A stretch of DNA of 64,000 nucleotides from Neospora caninum Liverpool (lineage: Eukaryota > Apicomplexa > Conoidasida > Eucoccidiorida > Sarcocystidae), in the NCBI RefSeq assembly GCF_000208865.1, contig NC_018391.1, positions 372,001-436,000 of the forward strand, written 5' to 3'. Below, piece by piece: positions 13,550 through 26,700 of the stretch; the first letter of the stretch is position 1; each line of letters starts with the position of its first letter. A program made the position numbers and the translations under genes. The notes beneath the pieces are model-generated. The model saw only the letters and a list, made by a program, of their open reading frames with translations. It was not told where the DNA came from and ran no database searches.

Positions 13550-14880
13550 TAGTGTCCTCCACTACATGTCACACAGCTGTTGCATTGGTAGTTCCATCTG
13601 TACACGCGGACTTTGGTAGGACCTTGTCATGCACACAGATCGTGAATTACGAGTTTGAGACAAGTGCCGGATTTCCTTGGCTTCTAGTCGTTACGCGTTT
13701 CATTCTCCACTTTTCTGAAATGTAAACGGGCTTAACACTGGTCGCCAGTGACGGGTCTCGAAGGCCAACGTGGGGGCTCATTTCTACGTACTTCAGAAAA
13801 TTGTTTTGACAAGAGGTGTTGCCTAACAGTTTGTGAACAATTCGAAACGCTATTTAGGCAACTCCGAGACAAATGTTGAGATTGCTCATCGGTAGCTGCA
13901 GTCGTGGTAAAGACAACGGTACGCATGCTGTGAATCCAGACACGCTTCTCGGCCTGTTCACGGTGATGGGCAGTGTAGATTGAAAGCAATTTTCGTTGGT
14001 TCTTCTCCCAGGGATGTGGATACACCAGACAACCAAGCCACTGAACTTTCCCACACGCACAAAGTGTTGCCTCGCCCCATGCCCGTACATCAGGGTATGC
14101 CTCGGGATCGACTTCTGGCAGCGTCAAAGACTACATGTGAGGAAAAGATTTACTGGTCTAAATGGTTTCTTGTTTCATGTGTGTGTGTTGTTTTGTACAT
14201 CGAGGTAGCTACCTGCTGTGTCATGTGGCTCTCAACGTGCGTGTGTTGGAGGACTTCATGCGGATAACAGATTTGACAGATCGTGCCTGCTCAGGAACTG
14301 TGGAGATCTCCAGTAAGAGCTGTTTCGTGGTGAGGCGCAGATTCGCAGAAAAGTGTGGGATCCGCAACATAAAAAGACTTTCAGTCGCTGGTGTTCCACT
14401 CCAGACAGGAGCAGGGAGGGGGTTGGCGTGAGAGTAAGAATTTGTTAGTCTCACTTCCAAACAATGAAGCGCCCGACGTCTTGAAGGCAGAGTGATATAG
14501 AACGGTCAGTAGAGGTATTGAAGGATATCGGATGGTCGGGGAAGCCACGCGCCGCGACCAAACGAAGTTTAACTTAAAGGAAAACAGAAACTGGACCTTC
14601 AGTGTCCGGCCAAAGCAAATCCGTAGGAACCGAATACCACCCCTGAACGGTCTTCTTTCGTTGAGATCATACGTATGAGCTGCCGCGGCCTCACTCGGAG
14701 GGATTCTCGACATGAGACAGTTAACGTCGTAACTGTCGACAGAGAGAACAGGTTTCTAGAACGGGGAACTCCACGTGAACATCACATTACCTGTGCTCCC
14801 GTCCCTTGTGCCGTATACTGGAGCACACCCGTCCAGTGGAGGCGTATGAAGCGGGTCAGAAGTAGATGGTTCTCATGGCC
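13550..14880. other. Convergent intergenic region
   Basis: This 1.3-kb stretch lies between the stop of the large plus-strand gene and the stop of the minus-strand secreted-protein gene. It should hold both 3' untranslated regions. GC content falls compared with the neighbouring exons and every reading frame is broken by frequent stops. I see no coding exon, RNA gene or repeat in it. Confidence 0.6.
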
Positions 14881-17800
14881 CTAGGGGGTGATATTCAGAA
14901 GTGTTTTCAGGACTGCACTGATCGGGGAGAGAGGCAGGGCAACGCGATCGTACTCGACAACAGAATCCCAGCTGTAGGTAAAGCGTCCAACGGTGAAACC
15001 AATATTGAAAACTCGGACGCCGGCCTCTTGGACAGCTTTAAATGCCACACTTGCGTCATTTCCTTGGACCTGAACAAGGGCCATTGGAGTGCTGTCTGAT
15101 GAAAATCCCGCTCCTGCTGTGGCGTAGAGCCGGCCCAGGCGTCCGAAGCCAACCTGGTAGTATAGTAAATCGTTGATAGGGTCCTCGAATTTCGTTGCAA
15201 TTTCCAGTTGCCAACCACGGCCCCAGTTCCCTTGGATCTGCGTCAGACGCTGGAAAAAGTCTCTAAGGACGGAAAACTGATAACCACGAAGACCCACAGA
15301 AATGGCGTACTCATTATCGGGAACGTCTGTCCCGACGCTGATTCCTAAGGACCCCCAATTCACTGCAAGTTCCTGTCGGAGACCAGGGGTCCTCCCTGGA
15401 GAGTCGAAACGTGGGATGGTGAAGTCGCGAGTGTAGTTGAAACTGAAGCGACGAACTCGAACGCGCTGTCCATAGGTTCGGTTTATCTGGTCTATCACCG
15501 TTGCAGTCTCCACATAGCGCATGACTGTCTCAACTGCTGACGTCTGATGAGGACAAGAAGGAAAAATAGCAGAAACAGAACGTTTCGTGGGTAGAGCTGA
15601 ACTGCACAGCAACAAAAGCGAATTTCAAGTTCTATCGGTTGCCAGTAATTGGGGAGGCGGGCGGAGGCGGCGTAGCATTCGCGCCATCCACCCTTAGTTA
15701 AGCTTTCATTCGACTGTTAGCTCAGGGAGAGCCGCTCGTTACCAAACACCACAACGACACAACAAGGAGGAGAAATGGCTTCCTCAGGATGAAATGCAAT
15801 TCGATGAGGTGTCCTTGGCAAGTCATATGTTGGCAGTCACGGTACATGAGTTTTAGCAGCCGTGGAATCTGTCAAATCAGAAGACCGACACGTAGTCTCT
15901 TTCCACCTGTAAGTTCAGAAATGATATAGAAGAGAGGCATTAGAGACCGGCAGTCTGTTACGCAGAACACTGTCGCACATGCTTAGTGTAAGTTTAGTCA
16001 GACGGGCTCCACTACGAATGTCGGCGCAAACCTTACTCTGAGACGATTAGATCTCGCCACGTCAACGCCATAGCGTCCCCGAAGGATCCCCAACTTGACA
16101 GCCGCGTCGTTTGGCCTAGCTGCGAACGTCACTGCAGTCCTGTTCCAGTTCACGTTGGCAGTCGTGACGTAACTCGAAGCACTGCTTCCGATACTCACTG
16201 CGCCACGGCGGCCGCCCAGAGACACTCGAGTTGTTCTGGAAAATCAAGAGATATTCGGAAAAAAGATGGAGTCAAGAGAGCCACAGAAAGTAGCCCTTTG
16301 CATCACTACAGTGAAGGGATAAGAAAGGTGCCTTCTACAAGGCAGAAAAAACAATCTTGGTAGTCCTGGATGCCTCTGCATTCTAAAGACAATGAAGTTA
16401 GACAGTCTTTGCATCTGATAGAGATCTCTGTCTCTTGCAGTCGGCATAAAAGGCAACTTTTCTGTGTTTGCTAATAGACTGGTAATGCCTGCCATATTTT
16501 GAGCGATTCTTTCTTGTGGCGCCAGGCCTCACCTGCTCGTTATGGCTCGGTTCCAGTTGAGAGCCCATGGGCCATAAATTACTTTGTTTCGAACGTCCGT
16601 TATCGGACTTTGCGCTGTGCTCGGGATATACCTCCCAAACGCCTGAAACGAGTTTCATAGGGACCACAGGGTAACGAGGAAAACTTTTCTGGTGTCAACT
16701 CATTGTTTGAACACAGAAGAGTTCAGAACACACACGCAGCGCATAAAATGGTTCATGCAAGTTTGTAGCATGACTTTAACTCCCATCCACACTAGAAGAG
16801 CTGTCAAATGTCTTTGTCCATGAACCTCCGACTGACCACATTTGAGCCAGAGAAGATGCAGAGAATCTAGTGGCGTGGCGTCCCTTACTCTTCCTCCCCT
16901 TCTGTTCCTGCAAGATCTATTTCCCCTAGGGTTTCGGTTGTATGAATCAAGCAAGCACCACCAGCCCGGTACAAAGACCGCTTTTCTAGAGACTATCATT
17001 GTGGATCTACCCAAGACCACACCGCACGGAGGAAAGTGTTGCTTCAGAGTATATGTAACCGCAGCGTTCGAGAGAGACACTGCACGAAGCACCTTATTAG
17101 TCGGCGAAAGCAAAAGCGGGAATATTCTCCTGTTCGTGTTGTCACCTGTCCTGTAATGATATCTTCCTTCGGTCCGTGAAGAGCGGCTTGCATTGCAGCG
17201 TAGTACTGTGCTGCAAGTTCCTCTTCGCTCGTCTCGCCGTGAGGTGGCTCTCTGCCCATCGCTTGCCACAGTAGCTGTTTTCTTCTCTCGAACTCGAATT
17301 CCTGCAAACGCTCCCAGATCACAGTACGGATTAAACTGAAAGTGCTCCGAATACTAGTCTGCTACCTTATTATAGGGAATCCAGATGGCGACACCGACAA
17401 TTTGCGCGAAACATCATCCAGGGCGGACATACAGGGAGCTCTGGCGTAAACTGTGCTAATTCCAGAGATGTGGTTACGCGCTGTCTTGATTAAGGAGATA
17501 AGTGCATGTCCAGCTATGAGAATGGCTGTCGTGTGCAAGTCAGAAAACAATTTTCCTCAAAGGTCGCTAGGTTGTACTGTACCAGCGCCATGCATGCACC
17601 TTTCCTGCAGCTTCTAGCGATCATCAAGTAGGCAAGTGATGCATATGACTGTCTAACTCCTTCATAAAATAGTATAGAAGCCTTTGTTGCTGAGGTGGAG
17701 CGTATGTCAGCGTCGCCGTCATGTGCGGTGGGATAACGCTTGTTTACTTTATAAAGGAGACCGTCCTTAAAGAAGCTGGCTTCACAACGTGTGTGTCTCT

Positions 17801-20650
17801 TACTTGTGCGAATTTGCTTTGAATTTCCTGCTCAAAGCGCTGTTGATCTCGCACTTCTGATTCATTAACGCTGTTCTGCCAGAATCGCTCCATTACGCGC
17901 TCTCCATTGAACGTACGCCAGTTGACGAACTGCATGCCGTGGTCGTTGTCCACGAATTCGAACCGTGCCGGAGTGGCTTGATCCACAAGCGTTTTTTTGT
18001 TTGCGAACTGAAGCCGACGCGGAAGCTTGTCACCTTGGTCCCGTATGTTGTTAGGGGCTTTCCTGCTTGCTCCCGTTCCATGTGCAGGGAGCCTGGCATG
18101 TTCAATTCCCAGCTTCAAGCTGAGAGCCGGTCCGGGGGCAGACCCGGTGTTTTTATCTCCTTTTGGGTATGCTTCTAAATCCTTGGTGCCTACAGAAGCT
18201 CTTCGCGGCAATTCGCTGCCAGGTCCACGTAAAGACAACAGCCACCTTCCAACTGATTCAGGGGCGATACTCTTTAAACCACCGGACAGCTCTGTGGCGA
18301 AGTCCACCCTCGCTGCTCTGTCATCCTCGCCCTCTGTGCCGTCCTCTGCAGATATGGTTATATCAAGAAGAGGAGCGGCTGTCTCCTCCGAGATGGCACC
18401 AGACTTTGGATCCTCAGTTCCATACGCAACCACCGTCGTCCTTACGGAGGCGTCTCGGGGTGAGAACCCGATTTCGGCCGACAACATTGCGACGGGCTGG
18501 CCGCTACTTCGAAGTCCTTCAACTGAGCCACCATCTGTCGTGTCACTCTGAACCTCAGGCAACGGAGATGAATCCTTATTCAGTAAAAGATCTTGAGAAG
18601 CGACGGCGAGATCGTGAGCTGACTCGGCAACGTCAGATTGCTCCGAGCTCGGGAACTGCAAGACAGCTTGGTCAAAGCCAGAGTGACTGTCCTGCTCAAC
18701 CTCCTCTAGTGCGTTCCCATCTGGCAGGGCATTCGCCACACTGCCACCCTGGACCTGGAAGCTCCGTCGCCCCCCAGATTGCTGGGCGAATCCTCGTTGG
18801 TCAACATCGATTCCTATACCGGTAGCATTCCACAAATGCTGATGAGTTGCTGTCGGCACTTCTTCACCCAAGCCAAGTGTTTGTTGCCTTTCTGGTGAAT
18901 CAAGTGCAACCGAAGGAGATGCATCAGACAGCACGGTTTCAGCAATGCTCTGCATCAGCGCAGCGGCGACTCCAGATGAAGGTCCAAGCGGTCGAGTTTT
19001 GCTGGTCCTCTTCGAAGTCTGAGGCTCTGGCTGCTTACTATCTGTAGGTACTTTCCTCGCTGGCGTTGTGGTAGACGCTTTGCTTTTGCTGTGCCCCCTG
19101 TGTAACGTATCCTTCGAGACAGCCCTGTTGAAAGCCATACTGGGACTGTTTTCATGAGGAAGCTCACTTCGGGAGGGTTCTCCTTTCTTTCTCGACCCTC
19201 TCTTCTCTTGCTGCTCTTCTAAAAGAGATAGATTCATAAGTTCGTGTTTTCTTTTGCTGGGCAATCGTTGGGAGGGTCTTGCTCCTTCGCCGATCCCAGC
19301 GAAAAAACCATGCACTCGCTGGTTTCTCTCGACTACCGACTTCCTCGGAGCGTCGGGAGATAACAAACTCTTCACATGGTCCCTTTTGTCTTCTCCTCTA
19401 TGCATTGCAGAGCGCGTAGTCTGCGCTCGGACTCCTGATGAAGATCTGCTCCGGCCTGGGGCTCTTTTTTTCTTCGCGTCACCTCGTTCACTGCCTGTGT
19501 TGTGTAATTCGGACGGCCGCGTCAGTCTCAGAGAGTTCTCCAGCCGTTGCAATCGTTCCAGGTCTCGTGCCTCGTTTTCCCTGCGGGATTCAGACTGGTG
19601 TGCGCTTATCTGTTTGAGTCCCATGTAGAATTTTTTGTCCTGGACGTCACGAGCTTTCGCGGCTGCCTCCAACCGCTCAGTGTAAGCTGCCGTTCGCGTT
19701 CTCCATAGGGTGTCGGCCAAGACCCGAATGTCATCGATACCAAGATCAAGCACACTTGTGGTCTTCGATGGAGCCGAGTCCCTCTCTGCAGCAAGAGTAG
19801 AATAGTTGCCGCTATCCGTACGAGCCTGACTGGTATAGCCTTGGAGATCTATCCCCGATTTGTCACCAAGAAAGTCATCCTTCTTCACCACATTGCCTCG
19901 TTTGTTTGGTGGCATACCATTGGCAATCGGCTGACCTCGAGTGCGAGAAGCTGAAGATGCAACGCCAGTACGAGCCGCCGAGTAGTTATCTTCATTGTTG
20001 TTTCCCAAGCTCTTGCCTCTCGGCGGGGCCTCTATGGTGACCTCATAAGCTTGTGTAGGAGCTCTGACCCTCGGCGATGCGGGGATGGAATGGCCTGACC
20101 CGCTTACTGGATGGCCTCTAGCAGGTCTGGTCGTCTCATGGATTACTCGATTTCTATGCAGATAAGTTTTATCAGGTGAGCGTAGGCTGTCCCCTTTCGC
20201 ATGAGTCCTTATTTTGTGCACCAGCGGATCCATCCTTCCACCTTGGTGACGCATGTTTGGCTGACTCTGCTGCGACGTCTGGGACAAGCTTCGAGGTAGG
20301 GACAGCCTTGCGTTCCCCGATCCGTGATTCCCACTGACTTTCAACTGCACATCAAACCCGAGGGACTGAGTAGCCCCACCCACGAGACTCTCTCGTGAGG
20401 AAGGGAATTGGTTGACAGACCAACGTCGTCCTCGCTGTGGCTGTTGTTTACGTCCGGATACTTGCTCGCTGTCTTCCGAGGACCCTTGAGATGGCCGGAT
20501 ATCATCAGGCAGGGTTTTGTTGATTGGTTGTTTTGCTCTGGAAGGTTTGGAAGGGTGAATGCCCGTTGCTTGGCTTTGTGGGCCATCGATCACCGCCACT
20601 AGAAACCACGTTGTTATGCTCATATTGTATACGAACCTGGAGAGTCGCAT
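14881..20650 (-). CDS. Predicted secreted protein, ~1,331 aa, disordered N-terminus and beta-rich C-terminus
   Basis: Five exons join in frame on the minus strand: 20650-17804, 17301-17146, 16642-16533, 16235-16016 and 15543-14881 (phases 0, 0, 2, 0). Donors are GTAAGA, GTGACA, GTGAGG and GTAGTG, and each acceptor ends in CAG. The fourth donor and the exact last acceptor are the least certain. The start at 20650 is followed by a hydrophobic stretch (SITTWFLVAVI, residues 11-21), consistent with a signal peptide. Residues ~30-900 are Ser/Arg/Gln/Pro-rich and look disordered, with basic clusters. Exon 2 is a charged helix. From about residue 1000 the protein changes character: alternating polar/hydrophobic segments such as YAISVGLRGYQFSVL and YYQVGFGRLGRLYATAGAGF suggest many beta strands, possibly a barrel or lectin-like fold. 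I do not recognise the family. Secretion fits a rhoptry, dense-granule, surface or plastid-routed protein, but the sequence does not decide between these. Confidence 0.7.
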
Positions 20651-21290
20651 CTCAGTAGGTGTGTTTTGGAGGGGTCTCGTAGCCTAGCCAAGAAATTACA
20701 AGGCCACAGAGCTGTGGAGCACCTGGAATCGTTTCTGAATACCGTTTTCTGTCGAAAAACCAGAGATGTTTCATCTTCATCGGGGACCAGAATACGACAA
20801 AAACATGGGCCTTTCGCGAACCCGAGACCCAGAGGTGGACCGTTCTCGTTTCCAGGTAGACGTGTCTCGCCTCTCTCGAGTAACCGGTTTACGATAACTC
20901 TCGAATCGATGCTGTCTTTGGGAAGAGAAGCGGCAGACGATGGGATACACAGTGATCTTATACAGCATAATTGACCGTAGATGAAGGTCAGCAGCCGGGT
21001 CAGCGGCCTTGCGATGCGCGCCGGAGGCGGTTTCAATGACTAGCTAGCCAATTGAGCAATTGACTGAGAGACACAGATTCGATTCCCTGCCGGCGAGACT
21101 AAACAAAGTTGATGTTTTACGTCTAGGATGGAAAGGGACACTGTCCATTTCGCATCACCATGACACATCAATAGGAAGTATAACAAAATATGAGCACACA
21201 CAGGCGGGTAACTACATTTTTGCTAACGGAAGGAGGGAGATGACCGGTAACTTCCCGAATGAGGGGGGTCGTTTTCAATCGAGCATGCCA
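20651..21290. other. Upstream region of the secreted-protein gene
   Basis: This stretch holds the presumed promoter and 5' UTR of the minus-strand secreted-protein gene and the 3' end of the small gene to its right. Short ORFs overlap on both strands without splice logic or protein-like composition. No repeat or RNA gene was seen. Confidence 0.5.
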
Positions 21291-21784
21291 TTAGCTAGAC
21301 ATGCCATACTCTGATTGAATTTCCTGCTTTTCCGCCGCCACCCGTCCCTCAAGAAAGATTCTTTCCAAAATGGCTAACAGATCGACAACAGCTGAATACT
21401 TCCATTTTTTGTTCTGGGGGTGCTTTCGCGGAAGAAACCGTTGGTAGAACGGGGCCACCGCTGTCCACAGTTTCGATGCAACAATGTTATGGGCGATCTG
21501 ATACAAAAGACAGTGTGTGTGTCACACCGAGGAAACCTGGCAGAACACTTTAGGTGCCAACTAAGAAAAATAGACTTCCCCCAGATTCTGAATGAAAACA
21601 TTTCTACGCTCTGGCCCAGTGGTTCCATGATAGTATTCGCAACCAAGTCAAGCACACCCAGCGCGTACTGTTCTAGGGCAGTCCTCCTGTGCAGCTTATC
21701 TCCCTCTCGCAATTTGTCGAGTTTCGCGGTGTGGAGACTGAAAAAGCCTCTTATCTCCCTGTTCCACTGACTGTTCTTAAGTTC
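21291..21784 (-). CDS. Hypothetical protein, last two exons (127 residues visible)
   Basis: Two protein-like minus-strand segments join at matching phase. Exon 21784-21608 (59 codons) follows a GGACAG acceptor and ends before GTAGAA. Exon 21497-21291 (68 codons plus stop) follows TTTTGTATCAG. The joined sequence is free of low complexity, with amphipathic helices and a balanced composition, for example the segments EQYALGVLDLVANTIMEPLG and VVDLLAILERIFLEG. It ends EYGMSS. I do not recognise the family. The upstream exons and start codon must lie between 21790 and about 23700, but I could not place them. The alternative is that these are chance open frames; the composition and clean phase-0 join argue against this. 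The gene is codirectional with CCT8 upstream and the secreted-protein gene downstream. Confidence 0.45.
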
Positions 21785-23716
21785 CTGTCCAGTTTCTCTA
21801 GGAATCAACGGTTTTCGGTCGCTTATAATGTAAACTCGTTATCAGTCGACGGAGACCTGTCCATTTCTTTTACATCTTCGTGACTCTCCAAACTTACTGG
21901 ACAATCAGGCAATATGTTCTCTATGCTCTAGTGTAGGCAAGTGGGGCAGGTCAAGAACACAGCTGTTCTTAAATAATATGGAAAGGGAGTCTACATTGGA
22001 GTCTATCTATACATCATTATGTATAATCATAGTTTTATTCATATGCATTAACGGAGTACTGCAGCCCCCCCCAACTCCCAGAGGAACGTGGAGCTTCGCG
22101 GCTAGATATATAAACCCCGTAAAGATTGGTCCCTGCCCTGTAATAGAATGAACAGAGTGCAATTCGGCAATCGCGGGGGCGTGCAAGAAGCAGTACGTGA
22201 CACTCAGTGTTAGCTGGAATCTTTTATGGGAGTTCAGGAAAAGAGTTCGACAGGCGAGCGATCGACTTGTTTGACACCAGCAGAAAGTGATCGCAGAGAT
22301 GATTCAACACAGGATTATAGGAGTCAGTGGACTCGCAGAGGCAGTTTGTGAATTACTCGAGTGCAAGTGGCCAGTTTGTTCGTCTTCCGGCTGTGTCAGA
22401 ATGACCGACAAAGGCAAAAGTCAAGAGGAGACGAGAGATAAGCCAAGTTCAGCGTCAGAAACACACACGGCACAAACAGCACTTTCTTATTGTTTCTGGT
22501 ACCGCTCGTTCTAAACCGCCAATCTCAACATGCTCCTCGTGAGAAGAGAGAGCTTCGTGGACGTGTATACGTTAGACCAGTCATGACGGGAAACGGCTCA
22601 CAGGGAAACATTCCCTCGCCTCTCTCTGCCATCGTTTTCTCTCTTTCGCCCCCCCCCCCCCCCCCCCCTCCTCCCCCTCTTTCGTGAGCGGGGCTGTCAA
22701 AAAACAAATGCACTCAATTCTCGTTCTTTCCCTTTGTGTGTCTTTTGTTTCTCTTTCTTCTGTAAAGACGACGGCGTTCTCTTTACACCACGTGCCTCAG
22801 TGCTTCCTGGTCCTCATAGATTCATAATCCCGTGTGCTCAGAGACGGGATTATGTGCTGACGAACTCGACTGTCTTGTCCCCTTATGGAGACACGACCAA
22901 GGAGAAGAAGCGAAACAGAGGAGAAAAGAGAAAATTTTCGAGTCACCCAATTCTGTACACTAGATGGTCTGACGGGTTTTCCAGTGTGGCGTCACGATCA
23001 GTCATTTGAGCTCCCCTTTAGGATATAATCAAGAGAACTGCAAACCGGGTCCGTCGCAGAAAACAATGAGGCATCCAGAAGAGCATAACGTCGTGTACGA
23101 CTTCTCTGCTTTGTTCTTTGGCCTGTCCCGTCCGTCCACGGAAAATGGAGAATGCAAAAATAAGATATTGCATTCGTCTCTTGGTCGTAACGCCTGAGAA
23201 GAAGCGAGCGACCACAACCCCACAGCCTCGATCTTTTCAAGTCTGCATCATGTCTGAGTACTGGAGCAAAAAGAACGACATCATGTCAAGAAACGTTTCC
23301 TAGAGGACTGCGATGGCCGCATACACCTGGGAAGGGGGGACACGGACGCGGTTCTTGTAGACGAGAGGAAGCGCTTAATCGAGATCTGGCGCACCAGGGG
23401 CTCCTGAAGACAAGAGACAAGTTCCGAAAACCCTCAGCAGACATTCACCCCTTTGTAAAGAAAGAACTTCTGCAACGAACCCCATTGTTGAAACGAGAGC
23501 AACAAGTGGCGTTTCGGTTCGCTTTACTCCTAAAATTAGTATCATTGGTTTTTGGCGCCTGCATTTTTATTTCCAACTTCACCTGCTTCGGTTCCACGAT
23601 TGTGACGCGGCTGTTGCCAACCTGCCCAGTCGAGTGAAAGTTTCTCTTCCTTTTTCGCCCTCGCACTATTCACCTCTTCTCTTCTCGCTTTCTTCCTCCC
23701 CCGCCTCTAAGCACGC
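21785..23716. other. Intergenic region with unplaced upstream exons
   Basis: This stretch of nearly 2 kb lies between the small minus-strand gene and the stop of CCT8. It holds a poly-C tract (22649-22668) and T-rich and C-rich pyrimidine tracts around 22730-22760 and 23640-23700. It presumably includes the CCT8 3' UTR, the small gene's promoter and its missing 5' exons. No segment has convincing coding character. Confidence 0.4.
22649..22668. repeat. Poly-C homopolymer tract
   Basis: About 20 consecutive cytosines are followed by a further C/T-rich stretch. The region is liable to slippage and sequencing error, so its exact length should not be trusted. Confidence 0.85.
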
Positions 23717-26700
23717 TCAGTCCTTCATAGGCTTACGCGGCGCTGGCCCTCCCGCAGGTCTGGCCATGATGATTTGGTCCACGCGAAGAACTGTCAGTGC
23801 GGCGTCAGCGCCTAGACGGAGGGCCCACTGCTTCATCATGTGATGGTCATAGATTTTCTTTTCAACAGCATTAACCGTCAACGAAGAAGGAGCACCTGTA
23901 GCCACCGCGCTCTTGGCTGACGGATAGCAAACGCTAATGTCTGTGTTAACACCGTCGTGAACGCGACCCTGGCCATGCGCCGCATGCAAAGCCGCCAGAA
24001 CCTCTGAAAAACAGAAACGCAATCGACACACTCCACATTCTTGACATGCAGATGCGATGACAAATGCGTCTCTATACATGTATGTAAATGCGTGCACGTG
24101 TCGGGTTGCACCAGTAGAGGAAACTCGACTTCAAAGGTTGATGACCGCGCGAATGGACATTCCATAAATACAACACTTGCAGCTGCTTAGGTTCCTTGTA
24201 TGCACACATATACTGATTTGTCTATGCGCCACTGATGCGTCGCGTCTTTGTCGTGTAACTTCTCGGATTTGTGTTGTTTTGCTGAAACGTCGACAAAAGT
24301 CGACTTCCAGTCTCAGTTTCTGCTCACCAGTGCCACTGTGCCCGGAGCTCTCAGCGAGAAGGCGAGGAATCATCTCGAAGGCTTCGCCGAATTTCAACAC
24401 TGCGTACTGTTCTACGCCTGGCAGGGTTGCGCCGAACGCCTACGCGAGAACGGAAGAACACGATCACCGAAGTAAGCACGCAGGTAGAGAAGAATGAATG
24501 CAATGACAATTGAAAGAGACATGACAGAAAGAGTGTGTATACTTATGTACACAACCGTATTGCTACGCCACGGCCACATCACATTTCTTTGCATATATCC
24601 ACGTTGACGTACGTAACTTTACGTATGCGTGCATTCAGTTCCATGCATACTTCCTCCAGAAGAAATGACGCAGTCATTTTCTGCTCCTCTCACCGCAAAC
24701 TTTCTAGACATCTCCATTTCCGTTGCCCCTGCTCCGGCGACGAGACGAGGATCTTTTGTCAGAGCCTTGACGAGGTTGGCGGCGTCATCGATCGCTCTTT
24801 CCGCTTCATCGAGGACTGACGGAGTGCTGCCTCTCAGGACGACGGTACATACGCGAGAGTCTTTTGTCAGAATGTTGGTAACTTTTTTCGACGAGATTTC
24901 AGAGACGGAAATGGAGAGACACGAACCCAATTCGTCCGGCGTGGGGACACCCTGAGGAAAGAAAAACACACCCGACAGGGAAAAACGCGAACCATGACAT
25001 CGATGACAACACGAGCGAGCATACGTAATGTTTGGGGAGAGTCATAAAACGGAGGAAGAAAGAAAACCAAAGAGAGAAGACCACGGAAGAAGAGGAATTA
25101 CAGCGTGCCGGAGATGCAGTCGAGCGTCACAGAAGGAAAAGGAGACTTTCTTTCGCTTGTGAAGAGGACCACGTTCTCCCAAACGATCCAAGGAAACACG
25201 AGTTTATGCGAGAAACCGAAGAAAAACAAGAGAACCTCCCATCGAGTCTCTTTGCTTCTCCATTTTGCCTCCCTTTTCTACAGTTTTGCCCAGCATTGAA
25301 TGATTCGCATCTAGAGACACGTCGAGGGCGGAGCCTTACGAGCCTAACGACCGCGGTCGCGCCCAGGGCTCTGCAGAGGCGGCGGGTCTCAAACTTGGAC
25401 TGGATCTGGAGACAGCCACACAAAGAGAACCCGGAAGGACAAGCGCGGAATCGAACAACAGCGAACTAGAATACCTCTCCCTCAGCTCGAGGGGGCAAAG
25501 CACCCCGTTGAGGTCGAACGTCCAGAACACCAAGAAAAGTAAAATTCTACTTTGTTTTCATAAACGTGCATACGGAGGCGGCTAACCAGCAATGTGATAT
25601 CACCGTAATGTACACACACACATGCGTGTTTGCACAATGTATTCTTCTCTCTGCAATGACGCCTGCCTATATGCATACACATCTGTGTGTGCCTAATATA
25701 GACTATTTACCTTCAGCGTGAGGATATCGTATTTGTTGCAAAAATGCTGTGCAACGTCACTGATGGCTCCTCCGTGAACAATGATAACTTCGACGCCTGC
25801 GTCTTTGATGCCTTTGATAATTTCCTCCATCTGTCTCTCCTCTCCCTTGGTGAAATTTTTCAGTTCTTCGGCATTGTGCACAAGGACCGTTCCCTTCGCC
25901 TCGGTTGTCGAGCACTCAAGGCCGCAACCGAGCACCATGACCTTGCAGTTTTGTTTGCTCTCCACACTTCCTGCATATCGAACAAGGTCCCCCGAAGAGA
26001 AAAACAAGACAAAGGGGTGATATAAAACCCATTTAGAGATGCGAACTGGCAATTACACAACATGGCTGCTCCTCCTTTCGCCGCATGCGGTCACGCACAT
26101 AACCTCTCGCTCTCCACAAACGCATGTGCAGTACGCACCAGTACCCGCAGAAAACAAAGGGAATCACGCAAACTGCGGTCGACGTATCCGTTTTACATAG
26201 CCATTTTTCTCGTTTTGTCTCGGCTCTTTCTCTCATTCCTCTCACAAAAATACCGGTAAAACATAATGCATCGTAAAAAGTAGCTAGCCGAGCAGGTCCC
26301 ACACCAAAGCAGTATATTGAGCGTGCATGAGAGACAACTCCACAAACGAGAACACAGTGACAGGCGTATATAGAGAAATATACATTTGGAAGTTAAAGGC
26401 AACGGACGCATATACACACACATTCTTGATCAAATATGCTCCCCTGTACATCCACGGGGAAAACGTCTGTCTGGGGCTTACCGCTGGGTGGTCTTGTGAC
26501 AACCATTCCTTTGAGAACAACCGACTGGGAGAGTCGTCCTCCAACCAACTTTGCAACTCGAATGTTTTCCACGTCAAAGTCTTTAGGGTTGTTGGGAGGC
26601 ATGACCATTGCGGCGGCCTGGGCGACGAGCTTGTGGAGGCGACCTTCGGCGCACAGCGGCTTGGTCCCCACCGTCGACTCCAGGACTGCAGAGACAGAGC

